Assembly (NCBI GenBank): GCA_029718625.1
Contig: CM056377.1
Location: 95,286,998-95,350,997, forward strand
Reading direction: 5' to 3'
DNA length: 64,000 nucleotides
Source of the DNA: Synaphobranchus kaupii
Taxonomy: Eukaryota > Chordata > Actinopteri > Anguilliformes > Synaphobranchidae
Part shown: positions 35,502 through 50,500 of the stretch, piece by piece
How the letters are laid out: every line of letters starts with the position of its first letter
Position numbering within the stretch: the stretch's first letter is position 1
The notes under the pieces: generated by a model
Told to the model about the DNA's origin: nothing
Databases searched by the model: none
Seen by the model: the letters and a program-made list of their open reading frames with translations, nothing else
Made by a program: the position numbers and the translations under genes

Positions 35502-38500
35502 CTGAAATAGAAAATGAATGGTTTCAATGACCTCATGGGGCTGTTCTCTAAAATAAAAATAAATATTCCCAACAAATCTGTTTGAAAGGAGACGTGAATT
35601 TGTATGTTTGTCTTGTGAAAGGCATGTACTTGACAATAAAGGATGTTTGACAATTACATTGCTACATATATTGCTAATGGCTAACCCAGAGAATGGGACT
35701 TACCTGGCTTCCAGAAATTGTTTTTGAGCTGCAAAAGAAGGGGCAAGTGCAACATAAGGTGCCGACTCCAATTTTGACTCAAAGTAAAACAACAGTACAT
35801 TGCTATGCCATGTACGTTCCCTTACCTCGCCTGGAAAGGTGAGAAACAGTGAGAAAAACCAGTCCGCACAGGAGTAGCAGGGAGATAGCCGAGGCAAACC
35901 CCACCCCGGCGGAGATCAGCATGCCCGTCCCGACTGTCATCTGTGGTTCTGGAAACACACCGAACAGTTACAAGCTGCTTTAAGAGGCCGTCAAACGGGA
36001 GAATGAGCAAGAACAAAAAAAAAAAAAAAACGTAGAAAAGAAAGCTGAAATATTTGCAAACGATTTGCCATGGAAGAGGGACAACAAATAAGCAAACAAA
36101 TATGCCTAAAGCGACGTTAAAAATGGCGCCCGCACCTGTACACGAGGGCCGAGGTGCGTTCCACATCCCGTTGGAGGCGCAGGACAGTCTAGCTGTCCCA
36201 TTGAGTGTGGAACCATTCCCGCAGTGGAAGAAGCACTGAGACCCGAAGCTAAAGATCCCCAGTGGATCCGAGCACTTCGCGGAGAGGAACGGGGGAAGGA
36301 GGTCACCCAGAGTCTGGCACCGCACAACTGCGAAGGAAATACAGCAGCACTTTGGGTCGACGCGACGTCTTAACAAAGCTTCCTGAAAATGCAGCATCAG
36401 CATTATTATATGGGGCAACAGCGTAGTGTAAGGGTTAAGGATTTGAACTTGCACCTCAGAGCCTGCTGTTTCAAACTCCACTTGGAGCACTGTTGTACCC
36501 TTGAGGACGGCACTTAACCTAAATTGCTCCAGTAAACGGCCTTGCTGAGTAAGTGGACAGTACGTAAAAGATGGCTGGATAAGGGCATTTGCTTAGCAGA
36601 TATGTTATTTAAAGCCCTCTTCTCTCTTAGTTCCTGTGTGTGCAGTGAGAGATGGGCATTTCACCATGACAGTGGTGGCTTTATTCCTGAAAATCGTGGC
36701 GCGGGGTGGATAATTCCTCTCACGAAAAGAAACATTATTAACCAATGTGACTTACATTATACTTCAAAACAATTTGTTATTTTTCATCAAGGACAATGTA
36801 GTACCTAAACAGGATTTCCACCTACAAGGACTACATTTCTGGACTCCATATTATAAATACCTGCATGTATAATATTATCAATAAAGGAAATTATTGAAGC
36901 TGAATGCAAAATATTTCACTCTGTGCCCAGCAGGGGGAAATATTTGCTGTCATTGTCTAAATATCACCTAAATGTGTACAGTTGTTTGGGGAGTAGTTAC
37001 CCTGACAGATTGGAGGAGGCTCAGTCCACAATCCCAAGGAGGTGCACTGAATGGAAGCTGTCCCGTTGAGCAGGAACCCCTCCTCACAGGTCACGTTACA
37101 GCTGGAGTTGAAACTGAACTCCTCATGTGGGTGGGAGCAGTTCAGTGAGCCGTGGAGGGGAGCAGTTTGTACGTCGCACCGTCGAGCTGGAACAACAGGG
37201 AACAGACCCTCAGCTTCACTGCAGCCACCAGCACCAGACATGTAACATCTGAGCACGTGCAGACATCAGACAGTGATGTGGTGTCACCCCCACAGGTGGG
37301 AGGACAGTAGTTTTGAGGCTTCAGTCCACTTAAATACTTATTGTAATAAAAGACAAATGGGTCTTGGGGGTCCTTCCTTCTGGCAACATGGGAGTGAGAT
37401 AGATAAATCATGTATTTTAATGCTGATTTAAATGAGTAACTTCCAGACCAAAAATGTGATACATGGTATGACCATGAAGTCTCTCTCACTACACTGATGG
37501 TCTGTTTAGTCTGATTGTTATACAATACTGGTGACCTCTGGTTCCTGTCTGCCTCATTTTATCACCACCCTATTGCCACATGCTTTTAATATTGCACTCA
37601 ATAAGCAAAATCACAGACTGTGAGTTGTGTATCTCATCTTTATGGCGTTGAACAGTGAAAGCTCTCAGTCCTCTCTCTCTGTTCCCCTGTGTGCAGGGAG
37701 ATATGGGGGTCTCACCTTGGCAGGAGGGGACAGTGTGGCTCCAGAGCCCAGACTCAGTGCACTGCAGAGTGGGAGCTCCTCTCAGCACAAAGCCCTCCTC
37801 ACAGGCCAGCTCACAGCTGGAGCCAAAGCTGAAGTGGGAGTGAGGGTGAGAGCAGTTCATCTGCCCTCTGCTTGGAGCCACCAGGGGGAGACACTGTCGA
37901 GCTGAGAGGAAAGAAACAGGAGACACAGGCTACAGAGCTGAGCAGGGGGCCTTTCTCATACTGACAAAATTCAGGTCTTCAATACTTAAAGGTGTTTCAG
38001 CCGTATTATTCTCTTGAAAATAATGTCTATATGAAGGTGGTAGATAAGTCTTGTCACTTAATGATTATGCATCTACTCATTTAATTCTATTGTATTTATG
38101 GCCAAAAACTTGTTACAAATTCAAAGAATTTTTGCAAAACAGAGGAATTCTATCCCACAAGATTTGGACTGTCAGGCCACCAATTAGTAGTAGGCCCTGT
38201 CATTTGATGATGCAAATGTATTCAAGTGAAGCTGATTAAAACATGTTTCATTCTGTGCCCAGCAGGGGGAAATATTTCCTCATTTATCACCCAGTATCCC
38301 CTAAAAGTGTGAAGAGTTTCACGTGTTGGCATTTAGCCATTTAGCAGACTTTCTTGTCCAGAGTGTCTTTTCAAAAGTTCAAACAAAAAGGGTAGCCGCA
38401 GAACACATACTGTACAATAACAAGTTAACTGTCATGACTAGGGCCAACAATTTGGGTGCGTCCCAATATTCTTCACTTCCCACCTCCTTTCCTCCACTCC

Positions 38501-41500
38501 CCCACTACCACTCCTCTTCTACCCGGAAGTATGCAAAACTGCCTGAAAGTTTTACATTAAGATGTAGGGTGCGTCCCAATATTCTTCAATCCCCACCTCC
38601 CTACCTCCCCACCTCCACTCCCCCACTACCACTCCTCTTTCAGTTTTCAGTACAAGTATTTGCATGTACAGTATACAATGTACCTGATATTGCGGTTTGC
38701 GTTGAGACATTAATTAATATGTAACCATTTATATGTAATTAAGATGTAATCAGCAATATTAGATTAAAACACAAAGATCCGTTTCCGGGGCACGGAGTAG
38801 ACGAGTGGTAGTGGAGGAGGAAAGGTTGCATTTTTCAACTATTGGGACGCACCCCAGATCAGCAACATTAGATTAAAACACAAAGACCCGTTTCCGGGGT
38901 ACGGAGGAGAAGAGGTGGTAGTGAAGGAAAGGAGGGTGCATTTTTTGAGTATTGGGATGCACCCTTTGTCTCCACCATGGGTGCATCTCAATATTCTTCA
39001 CTCCCCACCTCCTTTCCTCCACTCCCCCACTACCACTCCTCTCCTACCCGAAAATATGCAAAACTGCCTGAACGTTTTGAGTACAAGTATTTGCATGTAC
39101 AGTATAGAATGTACCTGATATTGCGGTTTGCGTCGAGACATTAATTAATATGTAACCATTTATACGTAATTAAGATGTAATCAGCAACATTAGATTAAAA
39201 CACAAAGATCCGTTTCCGGGGCACGGAGTAGGGGAGGTGGTAGTGGAGGAAGGGAGGGTGCATTTTTGTAGCGATTTAAACTTGCATTTCAATGATTATC
39301 CTCCTGGGGTCCCCATAGGCACTCCAACAGCACAGTCAAGTGACTAATCATACAATTAAGTTTATAATTGAGACATTTAAAAAAACAATTTGTTTGTTTT
39401 TTATGAGGAGAATCAGGAAGGAAAGTGAACATGGATGGAAGGTTAAATGTTACGAAAAGAATGTCAGGAGTGAGCCTGTGGTCCTCAGTCCTGGTCCTGA
39501 CTTTTGTTCTTACTCAGCGCTTGAGTAGCACAGCAATGATAAGTGAAAACAGTTGATTACATGGTTAACTCAGGTCACCTGGTTTCTTGGGTCTGAATCG
39601 GTCGCTGATGTTAAGGAAAAAACAAAAACTAGAAGATTATCAAGGAACAGGATTGAATATCACTACAATAACGGCAAATAAAAATAACGGGAAAATAAGT
39701 TATTCTATTCTATTCTATTCTATAAAAAGAAAAATGCACGCATATAAAGCACGGGTGTCCAATATTATCCAAAAAGGGCCGGTGTAGGCACATGTTTTTG
39801 TTTTAGCCCACCACTAAGACACCAGATTCTACTTAAGGCCTTTATTGAAGACCATGATTAGTTAATTGGTTCAATCATGAATTTATTCTCTTTTTTTTAA
39901 ACATTTTTGTGCAAGTTAAATGCTATATAAGTTCTCTCATTTTTAATGTAGGCATTTCCCACTGCTTCTACCAAAACCTAAAATGCCCATGCACAACATT
40001 TAAAATACTGCAGCATGTGCATGGTAGTAAGTAATCGAACTGAATTTAACACGTGAGTGTCGCTTGTAAACATCGCTGTCAATCATCGTCTGTGCTTAAT
40101 TAGTGCCAATTACTGTATCAACTTAGATTATTGCGGTGATGCAAATGGGATAATTGTTTGCGAAGTATCTTGACGGAGAGGCTATCGCAACCTCTAATTG
40201 GTGGAGGACTGAAGTATCACACGAGAAAACAAGGGGAAACAAAATGGTGGCCTTAGTCATGACAAATAGTGGGAGTCATTACATAAACCTGTAACATAAT
40301 GGTAAGTGCCATGGTTGGTGCAAGAGGGAATTTCAGGTTATGATGTTTAAATTACCAAATATATTTCAGGGTATAGTGTGTAGTTAAAGTAAAGGTAGTA
40401 ATCCCAAGATAAATTCTCAGTTTAGAGTTTATAGATCTGTGACGCAGATTAAATAATTGGGTTTTCGGTCTTTGTTCAATCAGTTATTGGGGGAAAGTTA
40501 CCCTGACAGAGTGGTAGTGGCTCAGTCCACAAGCCCAAGGAGGTGCACTGAATGGAGGCTGTCCCGTTGAGCAGGAACCCCTCCTCACAGCTCAGGTTAC
40601 AGCTGGAGTTGAAGCTGAACTCCTCATATGGGTGGGAGCAGTGCAGGGAGCCGTAAAGGGGAGCAGTTAGTATATCACACCGCCGAGCTAGAACAGCAGG
40701 AAACAGACCCTCAGTTTCACTGCAGCAAACAGCACCACACGTAACATCTGAGAACGTGCAGACGTCAGAGTGATGTGGTGTTGCCCCCACAGATGGGAGG
40801 ACAGTCGTTTTCAGATTTGAGTCCACTGTAGGCACAAGAGGATCACGCACCCTTCCCAAGAGTAGTTTCCACCACATACTGCAAGCATAACCTCATTACT
40901 GGCATTTAGATATTAAGATATTTTGATGGTGGGCTGTTGGGTGTCTCATCCTGTTAAAGCTGGGGACACATTACATGATTTTTCCAATCGTAAGCGACAA
41001 TGAAGGGAATGGGCAGCACACATTTAACAACTGTCATATAAAGATTTCCAGTCACTTCTGTTGCACACACATAAGGACAGCTGTCTTTGAGGAGCACATA
41101 TCTTAACGATGGAGAACAGACAAGGTTCTCAAGCTTGAACGTAATTTTACGTGGTAGCCTACCTGCACTCGCGAGAATGTATTTTTCCATGATATTTTGA
41201 AACGATATGGAGCCCGTACAGCTTACAACTTGTCAGTTTTGTTGTAACTTGAAGAGTTGACATTATACAGACACTCATTTGTCTGCCACAAATCTCTCCA
41301 TGTTTTCAGCACTCCAGAAAACATGTTTATTGGGCTCAGCCATCCCGCATGTTGGATTTTGTGTTTACTTCCGTATTTTTCCTCATCTTCCTCTGTTGCA
41401 AACTCAATCTTCATTGGCTATTGAAACTTATCGTTGTAATTTGAGTATTTGACAAGCACAAACCACAGGATTAGGCAAATACTAGCCCCAATAAAATCAA

Positions 41501-44500
41501 ACATGTTTGATAAAATTGTAGCGTTGATGACTAGGTTTGTACAAGAGAAATTTCAGTCTTTCACTCCCACATAACAATTACAGCTACGACAATAGTGCGA
41601 CTACCCTGGACTGTCCTGGACAACCGCAGACTCTGCCAGATCTCAAATTGTTGCCAAATTAGGCAAAGAAATAGCATAATGTGTCCCCAGCTAAAGGCAC
41701 TGTTCTAGGTCATAGATGGGCCCCACAGACTGGTTTCAAATCCAGACCGTTGCAATAACAACTGTGGCTGGCAGCCCCACTGGGCAACGTACATTTGGTT
41801 CTAGTGTTGCTTAGGGAAGGGAGGGTTTCAGCTGGCCAGGATGCCAGCGTGTTGTTGCTCACTAGCGACTCCCACTGCTTGATCAGACACCTGCAGTCTG
41901 CATGTTGAGCTGCATATGAAGTGTCTTCCTCCGACTCATGTCTGTGCAACCTGGACTTGTGGACTTTGATGTGACAAGAAGTGGTGGCTGATATCACATA
42001 CTTTGGAGGAGTGAAAGTTGCTTTATAGACCAAATATAAGTTTGTGGCATCAAAGTAAATGTGTGACTATTTTATTTCACGCTCCACAGTGATGGTCATT
42101 CTAGTCTTCTTGAATGATTTCTGTGTGATGATGGTAACCTCTGGTGCATGTCTGACTCAGTTCTTGACCACACTGCTAGTTGAGTATCTCATCGTTATGG
42201 CATTGCACAGTGAAAGCTCTCAGTCCACTCTCTCTGTTCCCCTGTGTGCAGGGAGATATGGGGGGTCTCACCTTGGCAGGAGGGGACAGTGTGGCTCCAG
42301 AGCCCAGACTCAGTGCACTGCAGAGTGGGAGCTCCTCTCAGCACAAAGCCCTCCTCACAGCCCAGCTCACAGCTGGAGCCAAAGCTGAAGTGGGAGTGAG
42401 GGTGAGAGCAGTTCATCTGCCCTCTGCCTGGAGCCACCAAGGGGAGACACTGTTGAGCTGAGAGGAAAGAAACAGGAGACATGCTACAGTGAGCTGTCTG
42501 GGGCATTTCTCATATTAATATGTTATCTACAATTCATACTTTTACTTATTATGTTTTATCCAAGTTATAATTAATTCCTGAAACTAATGGGGCAGATGTG
42601 GAAAATTACAGATCCTGATGGCAACATTATTTACTGACCGACATTCCACCCCAAGACTGTTGGTTATTTCTGTTCCAAAGACAATGTAGTAGAAAAGAGT
42701 AAGATTTTTGTCTACAAGGACAAAAACTGGACTCCATACTATGAGTACCTGTATGTGTACTCTTATCAGTACTGTATGTGTACTCTTATCAGTACAGGAA
42801 ATGTATTTTATTACAGCAGACTACAACATGTTTCACTCTGTGCACAGCAGGAGGAAATATTTATTCACTCACCACTCAGTATCCACAAAATGTGTACAGT
42901 TGTTTGGGGAGTAGATACCTTGACAGAGTGGAAGTGGCTCAGTCCACCCCCCCAAGGAGGTGCACTGAATGGAGGCTGTCCCGTTGAGCAGGAACCCCTC
43001 CTCACAGCTCACGTTACAGCTGGAGTTGAAGCTGAACTCCTCATGTGGGTGGGAGCAGTGCAGGGAGCCGTGGAGGGGAGGAGTTAGTACATCACACCGC
43101 CGAGCTAGAACAGCAGGAAACAGACCCTCAGCTTCACTGCAGCCACCAGCACCACATATGTAACATCTGAACATGTGCAGACGTCAGATAATGATGTGGT
43201 ATCTCCCCCACAAGTGATAAGACAGGAGTTTTCAGACTTGAGTTCACAGTAGGAACAAGAGGGTCACGCAACCCTCTAACATGTTGTTCTACCAACATAC
43301 AGCTACCATATCCTCATAACTGACATGTCGATTTGTACTAAATTCTATGTAAGATATTTCTATTGTGGGCTTTTGGGAGGCTCATCCTGTTAAGGCACTG
43401 TTCTGGTGCATGGATGGCCCCCGCTGTCTGGTTTTGAATCGAGACAATTCCAATGCCAACTGTGGCTGGCAGCCCCACAGGACAATGTACAGTTGGTTCT
43501 ATTGTTGCTCTGGGAAGAGTGGTTTCAGCTGGCCAGGATGCCAGCGTGTCATCGCTCACTAGCGACTTCCACTGGTTGATCAAACACCTGCAGTCTGCAT
43601 GTTGAGCTGCATCTGAAGTGTCTTCCTCTGACTCATGTCTGTGCAACCTAGACTTGTGGACTTTGTGTGAGAAGAAGTGTTGGCTTATATCACATGCTTT
43701 GGAGGAGTGAAAGTTGCTTTATAGACCAAATATAAGTTTGTGGCATCAACGTAAATGTGACTATTTTATTTCTCGCTCCACAGTGATGGTCATTCCAGTC
43801 TTCTGAGTGATTGCTGTGTGATGATGGTGATCTCTGGTGCACGTCTGACTCAGTTCTTGACAACACTATCATCATATTAATAAAATCACAGACTGTGAGT
43901 TGTGTATCTCAACTTATGGCATTGAACAGTGAAAGCTCTCAGTCCTCTCTCTCTGTTCCCCTGTGTGCAGGGAGAGATGGGGGTCTCACCTCGGCAGGAG
44001 GGGGCAGTGTGGCTCCAGAGCCCAGACTCAGTGCACTGCAGAGTGGGAGCTCCTCTCAGCACAAAGCCCTCCTCACAGCCCAGCTCACAGCTGGAGCCAA
44101 AGCTGAAGTGGGAGTGAGGGTGAGAGCAGTTCATCTGCCCTCTGCTTGGAGCCACCAAGGGGAGACACTGTCGAGCTGAGAGGAAAGAAACAGGAGACAT
44201 GCTACAGTGAGCTGTCTGGGGCATTTCTCATGTTACTATCAGTTATCTACAATTAATACATTTACTTATTATGTTTTTCCCAGTTATAATTAATTAGTGA
44301 AACTAATGGGGCAGATGTGGAAAATTCCAGCTCCTAACGGCAACATTATTTACTGACCTACATTCCACCCCAAGACTGTTGGCTATTTCTGTTCCAAAGA
44401 CAATGTAGTAGCAAAACAGAAAGATTTTTCTTTACAAGGACTAACATACTGGACTCCATATTATGACTGCCTGTATGTGTATTCCTGTCAGTATTGGAAA

Positions 44501-47500
44501 TTTATTTTATTATAGCTGACTAAACATGTTTCATCTGTGCCCAGCAGGGGGAAATATTTGCTCACTCATCCAGTCACATCGTCCCTAAATGTGTACAGTT
44601 GTTTGGGGAGTAGATACCTTGACAGAGTGGAAGTGGCTCAGTCCACACCCCCAAGGAGGTGCACTGAATGGAGGCTGTCCTGTTGAGCAGGAACCCCTCC
44701 TCACAGGTCACGTTACAGCTGGAGTTGAAGCTGAACTCCTCATGTGGGTGGAAGCAGTGCAGGGAGCCATGGAGGGGAGCAGTTCGTACGTCGCACCGTT
44801 GAGCTAGAACAGCAGGAAACAAGACGCTCAGCTTCACTGCAGCCACCAGCACCAGACATGCAACATCTGAGCACGTGCAGACATCAGTGATGCGGCGTCG
44901 CCCCCACAGGTGGGAGGACAGTCGTTTTCAGACTTCAGTTCACTGTAGACAGAAGAGGGTTACAAACCCTTCTCAAAAACTAGTTTCCCCACAACTTGCT
45001 AACATATCCTCATTACTGACATTTGGATTTGTGGGAAAATTCTGTATAAGATTTTTTGACGGTGGGCTGTTGGGAATCTCGTCCTGTAAAGGCACTGTTC
45101 TACTGCATGGATGGCCCCAACAGACTGGTTTCAAATCCAAACCGTTCCAAAGACGACTGTGGCTGGCAGCCCCACAGGCAATGTACAGTTGTTTCTACTG
45201 TTGCTCAGAGAAGGGAGGGTTTCAGCTGGCCAGGATGCCAGCGCGTCATCACTCACTAGCGACTCCCACTGGTTCATCAGACACCTGCAGTCTGCATGTT
45301 GAGTTGCATATGAAGTGTCTTCCTCCGACTCATGTCTGTGCAACCTACACTTGCAGACTTTGGTGTGAGAAGAAGTGTTGGCTGATGCTTGGAGGAGTGA
45401 GAGTTGCTTTACTGACCAAATATTAGTTGTGGAGTCAACGTAAATATGACTATATAATTTCTCCCTCTACAGTGATGGTCATTCCAGTCTTCTGAGTGAT
45501 TGCTGTGTGATGATGGTGACCTCTGGTGCACGTCTGACTCAGTTCTTGACCACATTATCATCATATTAATAAAATCACAGACTGTTAGTTGTGTATCTCA
45601 TCTTTATGGCGTTGAACAGTGAAAGCTCTCAGTCCTCTCTATCTGTTCCCCTGTGTGAAGGGAGAGATGGGGGTCTCACCTTGGCAGGAGGGGGCAGTGT
45701 GGCTCCAGAGCCCAGACTCAGTGCACTGCAGAGTGGGAGCTCCTCTCAGCACAAAGCCCTCCTCACAGCCCAGCTCACAGCTGGAGCCAAAGCTGAAGTG
45801 GGAGTGAGGGTGAGAGCAGTTCATCTGCCCTCTGCTTGGAGCCACCAGGGGGAGACACTGTCGAGCTGAGAGGAAAGAAACAGGAGACACAGGCTACAGT
45901 GAGCTGTCTGGGGCATTTCTCATGTTAATATCAGTTATCTACAATTAATACATTTACTTATTATGTTTTATCCCAGTTATAATTAATTCCTGAAACTAAT
46001 GGGGCAGATGTGGAAAACTCCAGCTCCTAACGGCAACATTATTTACTGACCTACATTCCACCCCAAGACTGTTGGTTATTTCTGTTCCAAAGATAGTGTA
46101 GTCACAAAACAGAAATATTTTTGCCTACAAGGAATAGAATGCTGGATTCCATATTATGACGACCTGTATGTGTATTCTTATCAGTATTGGAAATGTATTT
46201 TATTATAGCTGACTACAACATGTTTCACTCTGTGCCCAGCAGGAGGAAATATTTATTCACTCACTACTCAGTATCCACAAAATGTGTAGTTGTTTGGGGA
46301 GTAGATACCTTGACAAAGTGGAAGTGGCTCAGTCCACACCCCTAAAGAGGTGCACTGAATGGAGGCTGTCCTGTTGAGCAGGAACCCATCCTCACAGCTC
46401 ATGTCACATCTGGAGTTGAAGCTGAACTCCTCATGTGGGTGGGAGCAGTGCAGGGAGCCGTGGAGGGGAGCAGTTAGTACGTCGCACCGCCGAACTGGAA
46501 CAACAGGAAACAGACCCTCAGCTTCACTGCAGCCACCAGAACCAGACATGTAACATCTGAGCACGTGCAGACGTCAGACAGTGATGTGGTGTCACCCCCA
46601 CAGGTGGGAGGACAGTTGTTTTCAGACTTGAGTTTACTGTAGGCACAAGAGGGTTACAAACCCTTCTCAAAACCTAGTTTCCGGCACAAATTGCTAACAT
46701 ATCCTCATTTCTGTCAGGACAACTCATGTATTTAAATGACATGTATAATGAATGAATGTGCTGCATAATTATTTTGGTTTGGCGCTGAATGGATCTGCTT
46801 TAGTACTGCTCTGGAGCAGGGGCATCTCCCCCCCACTAAACAGGAGATGACCAGAAACCACCCATACCAAAGCAGATCCAAACAACAGGTGGAAGCTGGG
46901 GTGGTGGAGGGTGACAGCAAATTTATTTTAACACAAGTCGTAAGCAGTGCGTCAGAAAGCAGCAGAGAGAACTGATTATTGTTTTAAAAAGGGTGCTCTA
47001 TTAGAAGTGTGTGCATGTGATTGGTTGAGTATGGGACGCGTGGTTGCTAGCTGACCATCGTTGGCTACAGCAAGTGGTTTTCCGACAGAACTTGCTCTGC
47101 ACACTAATCATTCGCGACGCTCATTCCTGCATTTGAATTTGTAGAAAATTCTTTGTAAGATATTTTGATGGTGGGCTGTTGGGAGTCTCATCTTGTTAAG
47201 GCACTGTTCTCGTGGATGGATGGGCCCCATAGTCTGGTTTCGAATCAAAATCGTTCCAATGACGACTGTGGCTGGCAGCCCCACAGGGCAATATACAGTT
47301 GGTTCTCATGTTGCTCAGAGAAAAGAGGGTTTCAGCTGGCCAGGATGCCAGCGCATCATCACTCACTAGCGACTCCCACTGGTTGATCAGACACCTGCAG
47401 TCTGCATGTTGAGCTGCATATGAAGTGTCTTCCTCCGACTCATGTCTGTGCAACCTACACTTGCAGACTTTGGTGTGAGAAGAAGTGTTGGCTGATGCTT

Positions 47501-50500
47501 GGAGGAGTGAGAGTTGCTTTACTGACCAAATATTAGTTGTGGAATAAATGTAAATATGACTATATAATTTCTCCCTCTACAGTGATGGTCATTCCAGTCT
47601 TCTGAGTGATTGCTGTGTGATGATGGTGACCTCTGGTGCACGTCTGACTCAGTTCTTGACCACACTATCATCATATTAATAAAATCACAGACTGTTAGTT
47701 GTGTATCTCATCTTTATGGCATTGAACAGTGAAAGCTCTCAGTCCTCTCTATCTGTTCCCCTGTGTGCAGGGAGAGATGGGGGTCTCACCTTGGCAGGAG
47801 GGGGCAGTGTGGCTCCAGAGCCCAGACTCAGTGCACTGCAGAGTGGGAGCTCCTCTCAGCACAAAGCCCTCCTCACAGCCCAGCTCACAGCTGGAGCCAA
47901 AGCTGAAGTGGGAGTGAGGGTGAGAGCAGTTCATCTGCCCTTTGCTTGGAGCCACCAAGGGGAGACACTGTCGAGCTGAGAGGAAAGAAACAGGAGACAC
48001 AGGCTACATAGCTGAGCAGGGGGCCTTTCTCATACTAAAATCAGTTACCTACAATTCATACATTTTGTGGAGTCGTTTGAGGAGTAGTTACCTTGACAAA
48101 GTGGAAGAAGCTCAGTCCACATCCCCAAGGAGGTGCACTGAATGGAGGCTGTCCCATTGAGCAGGAACCCCTCCTCACAGCTCACATTACAGCTGGAGTT
48201 GAAGCTGAACTCCTCATGTGGGTGGGAGCAGTGGAGGGAGCCGTGGAGCGGAGGAGTTAGTACATCACACCGCCGAGCTAGAACAGCAGGAAACAGACCC
48301 TCAGCTTCACTGCAGCCACCAGCACCACACATGTAAAATCTGAGCACATGCAGACATCAGATAATAATGTGGTGTCGCCACCCACAGGTGGAAAGACAGG
48401 AGTTTTCAGACTTGAGTTCACAGTAGGAACAAGAGGGTCACGCAACATTCCTAACATGTTGTTCTACCAACATACAGCTACCATATCCTCATAACTGACA
48501 TATCGATTTGTAGAAAATTCTATGTAAGATATTTCTATTGTGGGCTTTTGGAAGGCTCATCCTGTTAAGGCACTGTTCTGGTGGATGGATGGCCCCCACA
48601 GTCTGGTTTCGAATCAAGACAATTGTAATGCCAACTGTGGCTGGCAGCCCCACAGGATAATGTACAGTTGGTTCTATTGTTGCTCAAGGAAGAGTGGTTT
48701 CATCTGGCCAGGATAACAGCATGTCATCGCTCACTAGCGACTCCCACTGGTTCATCAGACACCTGCAGTCACAACCCTCCTTTTTCTGAGCAACACTAGA
48801 ACCAACTGTATGTTGCCCTGTGGGGCTGCCAGCCACAGTCGTCATTGGAACGATTTTGATTCGAAACCAGACTATGGGGCCCATCCATCCACGGGAACAG
48901 TGCCGTAACAAGATGAGACTCCCAACAGCCCACCATCGAAATATCTTACAAAGAATTTTCTACAAGTTCTTCCCTCTGCTTGGAGCCACCAGGGGAGAAA
49001 CTGTCGAGCTGAGAGGAAAGAAACAGGAGACACAGGCTACAGTGAGCTGTTTGGGGCATTTCTCATGTTAATATCAGTTATCTACAATTAATACATTTAC
49101 TTATTATGTTTTATCCCAGTTATAATTAATTCCTGAAACTAATGGGGCAGATGTGGAAAACTCCAGCTCCTAACGGCAACATTATTTACTGACCTACATT
49201 CCACCCCAAGACTGTTGGTTATTTCTGTTCCAAAGATAGTGTAGTCACAAAACAGAAATATTTTTGCCTACAAGGAATAGAATTCTGGATTCCATATTAT
49301 GACGACCTGTATGTGTACTCTTATCAGTATTGGAAATGTATTTTATTATAGCTGACTACAACATGTTTCACTCTGTGCCCAGCAGGAGGAAATATTTATT
49401 CACTCACCACTCAGTATCCACAAAATGTGTACAGTTGTTTGGGGAGTAGATACCTTGACAAAGTGGAAGTGGCTCAGTCCACACCCCTAAAGAGGTGCAC
49501 TGAATGGAAGCTGTCCCGTTGAGCAGGAACCCCTCCTCACAGCTCATGTTACAGCTGGAGTTGAAGCTGAACTCCTCATGTGGGTGGGAGCAGTGCAGGG
49601 AGCCGTGGAGGGGAGCAGTTAGTACGTCGCACCGCCGAGCTGGAACAACAGGAAACAGACCCTCAGCTTCACTGCAGCCACCAGAACCAGACGTAACATC
49701 TGAGCACGTGCAGACGTGATGTGGTGTCACCCCCACAGGTGGGAGGATAGTCGTTTTCAGACATTAGTTTACTGTAGGCACAAGAGGGTTACAAACCCTT
49801 CTCAAAACCTAGTTTCCGGCACAAATTGCTAACATATCCTCATTTCTGTCAGGACAACTCATGTATTTAAATGACATGTATAATAAATGAATGTGCTGCA
49901 TAATTATTTTGGTTTGGCGCTGAATGGATCTGCTTTAGTACTGCTCTGGAGCAGGGGCATCTCCCCCCCACTAAACAGGAGATGACCAGAAACCGCCCAT
50001 ACCAAAGCAGATCCAAACAACAGGTGGAAGCTGGGGTGGTGGAAGGTGATAGCAAATTTATTTTAACACAAGTCGTAAGCAGTGCGTCAGAAAGCAGCAG
50101 AGAACTGATTATTGTTTTAAAAAGGGCGCTCTATTAGAAGTGTGTGCATGTGATTGGTTGAGTATGGGACGCGTGGCTGCTAGCCGACCATCGTTGGCTA
50201 CAGCAAGTGGTTTTCCGACAGAACTTGCTCTGCACACTAATCGTTTGCGATGCTCATTCCTGCATTTGAATTTGTAGAAAATTCTTTGTAAGATATTTCG
50301 ATGGTGGGCTGTTGGGAGTCTCATCTTGTTAAGGCACTGTTCTGGTAGATGGATGGGCCCCATAGTCTGGTTTCAAATCAAAATCGTTCCAATGACAACT
50401 GTGGCTGGCAGCCCAACAGGGCAACTTACAGTTGGTTCTAGTGTTCCTCAGAGAAAGGAGGGTTTCAGCTGGCCAGGATGCCAGCGTGTCATCACTCACT

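Larger units (their letters stand above)
45828..48770. repeat. Copy 1 of a ~2.94-kb recent tandem duplication
   Basis: This block, holding part of CCP11 and all of CCP10, CCP9 and CCP8, matches about 48970-51897 nearly base for base at an offset of 3127-3145 bp, including intron insertions such as 46721-47130. Exon pairs 10/7, 9/6 and 8/5 correspond. Confidence 0.88.

Noticed and set aside
36054..36239. Plus-strand ORFs opposite CCP18-19
   Set aside because: Antisense to well-supported selp exons.
36927..36945. Recurring ccagcagggggaaat near A exons as CTCF sites
   Set aside because: It matches only part of the CTCF core, and recurs because the module is duplicated. Not enough to call.
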